Part shown: one piece after another, positions 19,512 through 28,065 of the stretch
Position numbering within the stretch: position 1 is the stretch's first letter
Layout: each line of letters begins with the position of its first letter
Assembly (NCBI GenBank): GCA_016711485.1
Contig: JADJSX010000009.1
Coordinates: 124,001-188,000 of the forward strand
Direction of reading: 5' to 3'
Origin: Leptospiraceae bacterium
GTDB lineage: Bacteria > Spirochaetota > Leptospiria > Leptospirales > Leptospiraceae
Length of the DNA: 64,000 nucleotides
The notes under the pieces: model-generated
Database searches by the model: none
What the model was told of the DNA's origin: nothing
What the model saw: only the letters and a program-made list of their open reading frames with translations
Position numbers and translations under genes: made by a program

Positions 19512-20030
19512 TTATACCTCCTTGTCTTCTTGGTGAATATGTAATAGATCTGAAATGAGATAATCCTGCCCAAATCCTTCGAGCGGATAATCCTTTCTTA
19601 ACGGATGACCTTGAAAATTATCAGGAAGTAAAATACGCTCCATTTGGGGATGTCCACTGAACTCAATTCCGAACATATCAAATACTTCTCTCTCAGGCCA
19701 ATTTGCCCCTTTGAAAATTGGAACGATAGTCGGAATGGTTTCGCCTTCTTCCAAAGGAACTTTTAGCATAATTCGAAAATGTTTGTTTGCAGTTGACCTT
19801 AGCATGTAACAAACTTCGAAACGAGGCGTTTTTTTGCCGAGCCAATCAATGGCAGTCAAATCATTCAAAAATGTAAATTGTAATTCTTTGTCCTCTTTGA
19901 GTGCTTTGATGACTGGGAAAATTCCTTCCGATTTAATAAAGAAGGATGGAATATTACTAGTAACCGCTTCCTCTTTAAAAACAAAGGAAGACAGTTTGGA
20001 TTTGATAAAGGATTCTACTTTTTCTTTCAT
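19512..20030 (-). CDS. nuoC: NADH-quinone oxidoreductase subunit C
   Basis: A 172-residue subunit of the peripheral arm. The signature is GANWPEREVFDMFGIEFSGH followed by RILLPDNFQGHPLRKDYPLE. It contacts NuoD and NuoB and has no cofactor. Its start overlaps the end of nuoB by 4 bp (ATGA-type junction), consistent with coupled translation. Confidence 0.96.
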   Translation of the reverse strand: MKEKVESFIKSKLSSFVFKEEAVTSNIPSFFIKSEGIFPVIKALKEDKELQFTFLNDLTAIDWLGKKTPRFEVCYMLRSTANKHFRIMLKVPLEEGETIPTIVPIFKGANWPEREVFDMFGIEFSGHPQMERILLPDNFQGHPLRKDYPLEGFGQDYLISDLLHIHQEDKEV

Positions 20031-20587
20031 CGTACTATAACTGGTCTATTTTTCTCGTTGATCTCGTCGATCTTTCTCATCACTTCTTGACGGCGTGCCT
20101 CAAGTCCTTGGGTTTGTACTTTCTGTTGGAGTTTTATAAGAGCATCCATGATAGCTTCTGGACGAGGAGGACAACCAGGAACATAGATATCAACTGGTAA
20201 AAATCGATCTACACCTTGGACAACTCCATACGTATCAAACATTCCACCAGAAGAAGCACAAGCCCCTACACTGATTACATACTTTGGCTCGGAAAGTTGG
20301 TCGTATATATCTCTGAGTACTGGCGCCATTTTATAGGTAACAGTTCCTAACACCAAAATCATATCTGATTGGCGAGGGGAAAAGGATGGTCTTTCCGCAC
20401 CAAAACGCGAAATATCATTGTCAGAACAAGCTGTTCCCATGAATTCAATTCCACAACAAGCCGTCGCAAACGGATAAGGCCATAGGGAATAACTTTTTCC
20501 CCAATTGACCACTGCATCTAAACTTGCAACTTGTGCCATATCACCGAGCATCTGCCCGGGTTTACTTAGAATTTCATTTAATCCCAT
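20027..20587 (-). CDS. nuoB: NADH-quinone oxidoreductase subunit B
   Basis: A 186-residue subunit carrying the terminal [4Fe-4S] cluster N2 that reduces quinone. The cluster ligands are in FATACCGIEFMG (tandem Cys), VGACASSGGMF and YVPGCPPRPEA. The tandem CC and the later two Cys are all present. The start overlaps nuoA by 10 bp. Confidence 0.97.
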   Translation of the reverse strand: MGLNEILSKPGQMLGDMAQVASLDAVVNWGKSYSLWPYPFATACCGIEFMGTACSDNDISRFGAERPSFSPRQSDMILVLGTVTYKMAPVLRDIYDQLSEPKYVISVGACASSGGMFDTYGVVQGVDRFLPVDIYVPGCPPRPEAIMDALIKLQQKVQTQGLEARRQEVMRKIDEINEKNRPVIVR

Positions 20588-20955
20588 TCTAAAGCTCCTT
20601 TTTTCCAGACATAGTAAAGCCCAACTACTAAAATCAATACAAATAACAACATTTCAATTAAGATAAAACCACCTAAACCCGCTTCGGTGAACTTACCCAA
20701 GTTCACTGCCCAAGGATATAAAAAGACGGCTTCGATATCGAATAATATAAATAAAACGGCAACTAAATAGAACTTTATATTGAAAACGCCTCGGGCATCT
20801 CCATAATAGGGAACTCCACACTCAAAAGTGTCGTGCGGTTTGCTACGTTTTTTGGGATTGAGAAGGAAAGCGAGAGATAAGATTAATGCTGCAAATCCTA
20901 CTCCAAGAATAAGTTGAATGATGATCGGTCCTAAACTTTCAGGTGCACTGCCCAC
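20578..20955 (-). CDS. nuoA: NADH-quinone oxidoreductase subunit A
   Basis: A 125-residue, three-helix membrane subunit. The conserved loop reads FECGVPYYGDARGVFNIKFY, and the helix after it has LFDIEAVFLYPWAV, with the conserved acidic residues near the quinone site. The start is GTG at 20953-20955, chosen because GGAGG lies 8 bp upstream. It is the first gene of the 12-gene nuo operon. Confidence 0.96.
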   Translation of the reverse strand: MGSAPESLGPIIIQLILGVGFAALILSLAFLLNPKKRSKPHDTFECGVPYYGDARGVFNIKFYLVAVLFILFDIEAVFLYPWAVNLGKFTEAGLGGFILIEMLLFVLILVVGLYYVWKKGALEWD

Positions 20956-21006
20956 TATACAAACCTCCGTTTATCTGAATGTTTTAGGGAAAAGGCTTTA
21001 TGTCAA
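20956..21006 (-). promoter_or_regulatory. Candidate nuo operon promoter and ribosome binding site
   Basis: On the minus strand a perfect -35 box TTGACA lies at 21001-21006. About 16-18 bp downstream the best -10 candidate is weak (AAACAT or AACATT at 20978-20984). ACGGAGG follows, 8 bp before the GTG of nuoA. The region is the only sizeable gap upstream of the operon, which supports it as the promoter region. Confidence 0.5.
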
Positions 21007-21040
21007 TAAAATTAATCAGATAGAGTAAAAAAGAGTCAGA

Positions 21041-21475
21041 TTAAACTCCAAGTACTCGAATAACCTTGCCAGCCAATTTTTCAAAGTGAAAGTGATTTAA
21101 AGTGATTAACTTTTCTGAACCGGATTTCATGGCAGCTTCGACATGCAATGAATCATATAAAACACCACCTGATAGATGCAGCTCTGAAACACGTCTAACT
21201 GCATTTTTGTAATCCTTCTGACTTAGAGAGATGATTTCAAAATTAGGGTAGATATTTTTATCTAAAATTTTTTCTACTTCGAGTGGGGACAGTTTGGGTT
21301 TTATGGGAAGAACAGTTAATACAGCATAAAGTTCAGCCAAACAATGAGATGAGATAAATCCTTTGTCTGTTTTATTAAAAACTCTCTCAAAATAAGGAAA
21401 AGTCCTATTATGCGCAACGTGAGATGTCACCATCGCTGAAACAAGAACCGATGTATCAAAAAAACTGCTTTCCAT
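21041..21475 (-). CDS. PIN-domain toxin (VapC-like)
   Basis: A 144-residue PIN protein. The acidic triad is D7 in FFDTSVLV, E48 in CLAELYAVL and D108 in GVLYDSLHVEAA. PIN toxins are endoribonucleases. The 1-bp gap to the AbrB-type gene upstream marks a toxin-antitoxin operon. It differs from the PIN protein at 2563 in length and sequence, so it is a separate system. It lies between the nuo operon and the RHS locus. Confidence 0.87.
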   Translation of the reverse strand: MESSFFDTSVLVSAMVTSHVAHNRTFPYFERVFNKTDKGFISSHCLAELYAVLTVLPIKPKLSPLEVEKILDKNIYPNFEIISLSQKDYKNAVRRVSELHLSGGVLYDSLHVEAAMKSGSEKLITLNHFHFEKLAGKVIRVLGV

Positions 21476-21476
21476 G

Positions 21477-21755
21477 TTAACCCTGCATTAATTCTTTCGC
21501 TCTCTCTGTTCTCGCTTTCTCTAGGATTTTGTGAATATCTGTGTCGCCCACCCATTCTGATGTAACTAGGTACATTCCATTTTCTTCTTTGATTTGCTCA
21601 TGTCGTTTGACTCGAAGAATGATGTCCATCCCGTGAACCAAAACTTCCAGCTCTGCCCCTGGAGAAAGATTTAGATTTTCTCTGACTTGGTGGGGAATGA
21701 CTACTCTACCTGTTCTGTCTAATACGGCTTCCATAAGTGCAATATAAAATGGCAT
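21477..21755 (-). CDS. AbrB/MazE-fold antitoxin (VapB-like)
   Basis: A 92-residue protein. The swapped-hairpin AbrB motif is MEAVLDRTGRVVIPHQVREN, followed by LNLSPGAELEVLVHGMDIIL. The C-terminal 40 residues are charged and helical and would bind the toxin. Met8 (ATG at 21732-21734) is the more likely start, because the AbrB domain begins there. Such antitoxins bind their own promoter, so the pair is probably autoregulated. Confidence 0.85.
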   Translation of the reverse strand: MPFYIALMEAVLDRTGRVVIPHQVRENLNLSPGAELEVLVHGMDIILRVKRHEQIKEENGMYLVTSEWVGDTDIHKILEKARTERAKELMQG

Positions 21756-21849
21756 TTTCCATTTGTCAATGGGAAATTTATGTTTTTAAAAGTGACCATT
21801 GTATTTCATTGCATCCCCATTTTTACATTCAGTGTTCACTTCTCCCTAT

Positions 21850-21905
21850 CGACGTTTCCATATTACCCGATTCATCATAAGAATAATCAATCGTTCCTGT
21901 GCTAG
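21850..21905 (-). pseudogene. Remnant of an RHS YD-repeat core
   Basis: On the minus strand this short piece encodes SPSTGTIDYSYDESGN, the same YD-repeat segment found in all RHS cores of the window. It is attached directly behind the truncated end of cassette A (frame ends FTFTQL). The junction lies at CACAA/TTGTAACGAG, so a deletion has fused two distant parts of a core. It marks the low-coordinate edge of the RHS locus. Confidence 0.8.
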
Positions 21906-21911
21906 GACTCG

Positions 21912-23867
21912 TTACAATTGTGTGAATGTGAATAGGATGGAAATGGTTGCCACAGAGGCACAGAGACGCAGAGGGAAGAGAGTTTTTTCTAAAATGTCAT
22001 CGTTTATTCCAGTGCGTGATGGTAAAGAGAGTTTGGATAAGATTTGGGATAACAAATAAACCATCACTATTAACATGATCCATAATCCCACTCTAAACTC
22101 CACACGGCTAACAACCGTATATCCCTTCACAATCCCTTTCACCCAATAAAACTTTACTGCATTCAAATAATACTCTGAACACGACCCAGCAACTTCACCG
22201 CAAAAGAAATCTTTCACGTTAGAGCCGGGAGGGAAGTCATCTCCTTTCGCAAAGGAGAGTAGACCGGAAGATGAAGCAACATCGAAAAAGTCAGAGGATT
22301 TACTAGAACTAAAATCATCCTCACGCCGCAACACAGCATCTCCTCTAGTCATTTGAGCAAACACATCACCATACAGACCTTTGAAGTATAAAGTATGCGG
22401 TACACCTTCACTACCAGTCTTGGTTATTTCGTATAATCCGTCGAAGTTGTAAGTAATCACTCCACTGTTCTTAGCCTTCTTACGAATTCGATTGCCCGTT
22501 GAGTCATACAGATACTCAAACGTATCCCCTCCACCAGTAACTATCTGCTTTAATTTCCCTTGTCCATTGTAAGTCATCGTATCAGTAGCACGTGTTTCCA
22601 TATTACCCGATTCATCATAAGAATAATCAATCGTTCCTGTGTTAGGACTCGTTACAGATGTAACAGCATGTTTATGATTTGCATTTCCATAAGTATACGT
22701 GAGACTCAAAGAGTCCGTTCCCTGAGCGGAGTCGAAGGGAATCCTACCTCTACGGAGCAAATTCCCATTATCGCCATAAGTATAAGTCTCAACGCCATAC
22801 TTACCCTTAGCCTCTGTCAAACGATTCTGAGCGTCATACTTAAACTCTTGTGTCCGCGAATTGTCTAGTTGATCTTGTATCTTAATCATATTATTTCTTT
22901 CATCATAACTGTAAGCTATCTGGTTTACAACATGCACACCGTCAAGCTTAGTAAAAAGTCCCGTTGGACGGCGTTTAATCGGGTCATACTCAATCTCTTG
23001 CTTCACTCTATTTCCCGTCTCGCGGATAATCTTGAATATCTTCTTATCATCACTCGTTGTCTCTACCACAGGTCCCGCATAACTCCCAACAGTATGACCA
23101 AAAGAACTCCCATCAAAAGTATCCATAGTAATCCCGCTAAAATGTCCAGTCGGCGCATACTTCTGATATACCTTCGTCCCATCTGGATAAGTCGTAGACT
23201 CCAAACGATTTTGTATATCAAATGTCCTGCGAAATATAACTTTCAAATCATCGATATCTCTTTTCTGGTAAACCCGATTCCCACGAATATCATAACCCAG
23301 TTCCAAAGTCCCACCAGCATCTACCACCTTCGTAAGCCTACCGTTGGCAAACTTGTCTTTGCCGCCTTCGTCATAGGTTAATATCGTACTGCCGTCTGGT
23401 GTTGCTCCTGTCACCGCAGGATCAACTTTGTCGTCTGAAGTGTGGCTAACAAGCGTTGGTCTATTCAGTTTATCATACGTAAACGTAGTAGTAACATTAT
23501 TCGCAGTTTTCTGAGTCTTGATATTCCCAAACGCATCATACGTGTAAACAGTAGTCCCCGAATTCGGATCACTAACGGAAATCTTTCTCCCCGCGTCATC
23601 ATACATAGTCGTAGTCTCACCATTCTCTGGATCAAGAATCTTCGTTGTCCTTTGGGCGTTACGGCAAGCATACAGGATAAGCAATATTATTCTGTAATAT
23701 AGTAACACATAATACTGTTCTGCCGTCAGGCTGTCAGCTACGGTCAATAAATTGCGATTAGCCGCACTAGTAAGAACGACTACCATTATGCAATTTATTG
23801 ACCACGCCTCCATCCTTAACGCGGGGCTTTGTTGTGGTTTTGTATATCTCATTTTATTTCTTTGCAT
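21912..23867 (-). pseudogene. Orphan RHS cassette A, tip lost
   Basis: A 651-residue frame. It opens with the translated structured repeat (QQSPALRMEAWSINC at about residues 12-26), then joins the YD region at ILDPENGETTTMYDDAG. It runs through the whole core to the hydrophobic segment VGLWIMLIVMVYLLSQ and stops at SILFTFTQL. Intact relatives continue here with CGVIGG, the RYYDPVIGRFLQADS core end and a variable tip, all absent. So this cassette is truncated by the deletion described at 21850. An in-frame repeat RIPFDSAQGTDS lies between GNLLRRG and the next YD unit. Start is Met1 or Met6, both just inside the end of the lipoprotein gene at 23849. It is 5' coupled to that gene but no longer encodes a tip. 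Confidence 0.85.
23654..23829. repeat. Structured cassette-boundary repeat, copy 1
   Basis: A 176-bp copy from GGGCGTTACGG to TTAACGCGGGGCTT. Inverted arms GGTCAATAAATTGC (23742-23755) and its complement (23790-23803) enclose a 34-nt loop. The outer part carries ATATTA/TAATAT. It encodes the N-terminus of cassette A on the minus strand and joins the RHS core at TTKILDPENG. Confidence 0.9.
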
Positions 23868-24466
23868 ATAGCTGCTCCCATTTTTTTAGGATTAGGTCCG
23901 TAACATTCGGATAAAATGTAATACGTAATATCCTTTTGTGCAACTGCTCCGTAGTATTCAAAAAGTTTTTTCTTATGTTCTTCTTCCGGCATGTAGTCAT
24001 GGTAGAAAAAATATCTTAAATTACCATTTGCAGTTTCATAGAACAAAGTTTTATTATACTGCTTTGAATATATAATTTGTTTACCACTTTTAAGTTCAAT
24101 ATTTACTTCCATTTTTTGTGTACGCACAGTTGCAAATAACGCAAATGTTATACCTGTTAAGAGAGTTGAGACTAGCGATGAACTAGGAGTTGTAGGATTA
24201 ATTTTAATGCTGACTGTTAAATCCAAATTATTCTTATTTAAGCGAGTAGAGTTATTTTTTTCTGGTATTGCCAACCCTTGATTAAAATTATTTATCAAAT
24301 TGCTATAATAAGAATAGTCTTGCACACCATCTATTTTATCTACAGAATTAAATTTCATATATAAAGAAGAATTCGAATGTATTTCTTCAACATACAAAGA
24401 ATCAATAGCTGGAGTGAGCGCGCACTTAGCGCATATTAACGTCGCAAGAAAAAATAAAGATTTCAA
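23849..24466 (-). CDS. Small lipoprotein-like partner of tip B
   Basis: A 205-residue protein with a short hydrophobic leader MKSLFFLATLICAKC. The Cys at 12 or 15 could be lipidated in a loose spirochaete lipobox. The body is strand-rich, with a central hydrophobic stretch LVSTLLTGITFALFAT and then MEVNIELKSGKQIIYSKQYN. In size and plan it resembles the products at 27385-28065 and 30755-31393, though identity is low. It starts 24 bp after the cassette B tip stop, and its own end overlaps the cassette A start. By position it is the candidate immunity or binding partner of tip B. No known domain is recognised. Confidence 0.6.
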   Translation of the reverse strand: MKSLFFLATLICAKCALTPAIDSLYVEEIHSNSSLYMKFNSVDKIDGVQDYSYYSNLINNFNQGLAIPEKNNSTRLNKNNLDLTVSIKINPTTPSSSLVSTLLTGITFALFATVRTQKMEVNIELKSGKQIIYSKQYNKTLFYETANGNLRYFFYHDYMPEEEHKKKLFEYYGAVAQKDITYYILSECYGPNPKKMGAAICKEIK

Positions 24467-24490
24467 ATAGTATCTTTTTCCTTCATAAAT

Positions 24491-27395
24491 TTATTTAGTC
24501 TCCCCAATACCTGCTGCACAGAGACCATCTAGGTATACACTTTTTGGTTCATTCGTTTGCATGCTATGCTGATAAAAAGATAGAGAACATGTTAATACAG
24601 CTAAATTGTAATCAATTGCTTTTGTTTTGATGCTTTCTGAGAATATACCCATAGATACTGAAGGCATTACTTGTGTAAGTCCACCAGATATTACAGCCTC
24701 CGCGGAAGCATTTGCGGGTAATCCATAACCACTAAAAGCGAACATTCCGCTAACAACTGCAATTCCCATAACCGCATCACTTTCTCTATCCACTCGCCTT
24801 TTATAATGTTTTTCTTTATCTTTAAGTGTCCCGTACATAAATCCCGCCAATGCTCCTTCTTCTCCATTCGCCATATATCCAATAGCCGCACTTTTGTATT
24901 TACTATCCAGTTTATTCCTATCATCGGCACCGGTTAAATATTTGTATCCTCTATAACCCGCTATTATTCCGCCAAGTATCATTGTATTTTTATCTAATAA
25001 CGTTAATGCGCCTATCGCATTAATCCCCTTCTGAACCCGTGCATTATTTTCTGCTCTTTGCTCTCTTCTATTAACTTTATGCCCATGCATCCATCCGGCA
25101 ATAGCACCAGCTTCCTTGCTTCCTTGTGGTGCAGTCAAATATCCCATTATTGCATAAGCCTGTTGCGTAGAAATTTTATTCCCACTCCTATCCCCATACT
25201 TCACCGGATTTCCCTCTGTATACATATAGCGGTTCATACCCATTATCCGATCAGGAAACGCCATCGAGTCCGCTTGCAAGAATCTCCCAATCACAGGATC
25301 ATAATACCGAGCCTTATAATACATCAAACCAGATTCCTTATCCTCCTCCTGACCAGTAAACTTAAACTTCGATATATCCGGACCACCCGAATCCGTCCTC
25401 AAAATCTCTCCGTAAGGTTTGTAAGATATATGCGACTTACCTTCACTATCCTTACCAATTACAACATTCCCATTTCCATCCGTAATCATCGTGATACTTC
25501 GAACCCAAATGATCTGGATGTAAAAAATACATCCCCGTCACAGGAACTAACGACGAGTTACCACTACTGCTACCACTCGAACCACTTCCTCCGTAAGGCG
25601 TATAACCACCATCACCCACACTTGCTGTATTCTGATTAATTCCACTTGCTAACAGCATCCAAGGAGCATTTTTACTTTTATCTCCTCCAATCACACCACA
25701 TTGTGTGAATGTGAATAGGATGGAAATTGTTAGCAGTGGAGTAACAGTTTTTGCCACAGAGGCACGGAGCCACAGAGAAGATTCTAAAATGTCATCGTTT
25801 ATTCCAGTGCGTGATGGTAAAGAGAGTTTGGATAAGATTTGGGATAACAAATAAACCATCACTATTAACATGATCCATAATCCCACTCTAAACTCCACAC
25901 GGCTAACAACCGTATATCCCTTCACAATACCTTTAACCCAATAAAACTTTACTGCATTCAAATAATACTCTGAACACGACCCAGCAACTTCACCGCAAAA
26001 GAAATCTTTCACGAAAGAGCCGGGGGGGAAGTCATCTCCTTTAGCAAAGGAGAGTAGACCGGAAGATGAAGCAACATCGACAGAATTAGAGGATTTACTA
26101 GAACTAACATCATCCCCACGCAACACAGCATCTCCTCTAGTCATTTGAGCAAACACATCACCATACAGACCTTTGAAGTATAAAGTATGCGGTACACCTT
26201 CACTACCAGTCTTGGTTATTTCATACAAACCGTCGAAATTGTAAGTAATCACTCCACTGTTCTTAGCCTTCTTACGAATTCGATTGCCCGTTGAGTCATA
26301 CAGATACTCAAACGTATCCCCTCCACCAGTAACTATCTGCTTTAATTTCCCTTGTCCATTGTAAGTCATCGTATCAGTAGCACGTGTTTCCATATTACCC
26401 GATTCATCATAAGAATAATCAATCGTTCCTGTGTTAGGACTCGTTACAGATGTAACAGCATGTTTAGCTCCAGCGTGATTAGCATTCCCGTATGTATATA
26501 CAAAAGGTTGTGTAAGACCGGACATTGAGCCTGTCGAAATGTCAACTAAACTGAGAGACTTTTTCATCAAATTCCCATTATCGCCATAAGTATACGTCTC
26601 AACGCCATACTTACCCTTAGCCTCTGTCAAACGATTCTGAGCGTCATACTTAAACTCTTGCGTCCGCGCATTCACAAGCGTATCCTCTATTTTAGTAATA
26701 TTATTTCTTTCATCATACGAGTAGGCAACAGCGCTTTCAATATGCCCACCTGCTAACTTAGTCACAAGACCTTTTGGACGGCGTTTAATCGGATCGTATT
26801 CAACCTCTTGTCTCACACCATTTCCAGTCTCACGGATAATCTTAAATAACCCGTTCTCAACCACAGGTCCCGCATAACTCCCAACAGTATGACCGAAGGA
26901 AGTACCGTTAAAAGTATCCATAGTAATTCCGCTAAAATGTCCAGTCGGCGCATACTTCTGATATACCTTCGTCCCATCTGGATACGTCGTAGACTCCAAA
27001 CGATTTTGTATATCAAATGTCCTGCGAAATATAACTTTCAAATCATCGATATCTCTTTTCTGGTAAACCCGATTCCCACGTATATCATAACCCAGTTCCA
27101 AAGTCCCACCAGCATCTACCACCTTCGTAAGCCTTCCGTTGGCAAACTTGTCTATGCCACCTTCGTCATGCGTGCTCATGCTTTGGGCGTTACGGCGAAT
27201 CAAGTGAATAAGGATGATTAAGCGCATTAAAAACAGATACTCCACGTTATGCGCCGTCAGGCTGTCAGCTTCGGTCAATAAATTGCGATTTTTTGAGTTA
27301 GTTAAAGCCATTTGCACTAGGCAATTTATTGACCACGCTTCCATCCTTAACGCGGGGCTTGGTTGTATATTTGTGTTGCTCATTCTATTTAACAT
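24491..27395 (-). pseudogene. Orphan RHS cassette B, frameshifted by a 4-bp insertion
   Basis: Two frames make one cassette: 25452-27395 (repeat N-terminus, YD core, membrane segment, CGVIGG) and 24491-25489 (core end and tip). They are split because GAAC at 25501-25504 is present here but absent from every intact copy, where ACTTC is directly followed by CCAAAT. The first frame therefore ends LHPDHLGSKYHDDYG instead of continuing LHPDHLGSITMITDG. The tip begins GNKISTQQAYAIMGYLTAPQ, is Gly/Ala-rich with hydrophobic stretches, and shares its first 80 residues with tip C. It ends with a Cys pair in LTCSLSF and GLCAAG. An in-frame repeat encodes LVDISTGSMSGLTQP in the core. The cassette starts at Met1 or Met5, overlapping the lipoprotein at 27385. 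Probably inactive unless translated as two pieces. Confidence 0.85.
27185..27360. repeat. Structured cassette-boundary repeat, copy 2
   Basis: A 176-bp copy. Arms are GGTCAATAAATTGC (27273-27286) and its complement (27321-27334), with a 34-nt loop. Its outer half is of a second type, with GCGCAT/ATGCGC arms instead of ATATTA/TAATAT. It joins the core at THDEGGIDKFANG. Confidence 0.9.
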
Positions 27396-28065
27396 ATTCC
27401 TTTACATCGTTTGAATTCTTATCTGTTGTATAAAATTGATAAAAGGATTTTAAAAGAAGAAAAGTTTGTTCCCTAACTATAGCTTGAAGTGTTGATTCTG
27501 GACAATTAAAATATGGTCCAAATGGAATTCCAATGTAAAAAAGAGTTGCCCTATGATAAGTAGTATTTTCATTGAATGATTTTGAAAATATTGTTGCATT
27601 AGTCTCATTGACAGTTAGCTCGACTGAGACATTGTCCGTAAACGTATATGGAAACCATTGCAATGTGAGAATATGCAAAAATCCTGACAGGTACCCATAG
27701 CCTATTTCCTTAGTTTTATGCAATCTTGTTATCTTAAATTTAAAATCAATACCTCCCTTTTGTTTTGATTTTAAATCAATTAACTCTGTATAATTTATCG
27801 AATTTTGAACTACAGCTTTTAAATCATTACAGGCATATAGAACTGATAGACTCTTATGAGATCTCCAATCGCGGAGTTCAAAAAAATTAGCCGCTTCGGT
27901 TTTCTCATTGCATTCAACGTCAAAATTTATGTTAGTAATAATATTTTTTTCTGCTTTCCATTTTTGTTCATTTTCTAACCGAAAATTTCTAAAGAAGGAA
28001 CAATTAAAAAGCAGAATGATAATTACAGGTAAGTATATATTCATTGCTATTTTCCTATTTAACAT
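27385..28065 (-). CDS. Small lipoprotein-like partner of tip C
   Basis: A 226-residue protein. Met8 (about 28044) gives a clean leader MNIYLPVIIILLFNC, with Cys as the likely lipidation site; starting at Met1 would overlap the tip C gene by 11 bp. The body is rich in predicted beta strands, with FKFKITRLHKTKEIGYGY and a hydrophobic bend before NVSVELTVNETNATIFSK. That plan is shared with the 23849 and 30755 products. Its 3' end overlaps the start of cassette B. By gene order it is the candidate partner of tip C. No database family is recognised. Confidence 0.6.
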   Translation of the reverse strand: MLNRKIAMNIYLPVIIILLFNCSFFRNFRLENEQKWKAEKNIITNINFDVECNEKTEAANFFELRDWRSHKSLSVLYACNDLKAVVQNSINYTELIDLKSKQKGGIDFKFKITRLHKTKEIGYGYLSGFLHILTLQWFPYTFTDNVSVELTVNETNATIFSKSFNENTTYHRATLFYIGIPFGPYFNCPESTLQAIVREQTFLLLKSFYQFYTTDKNSNDVKEYVK

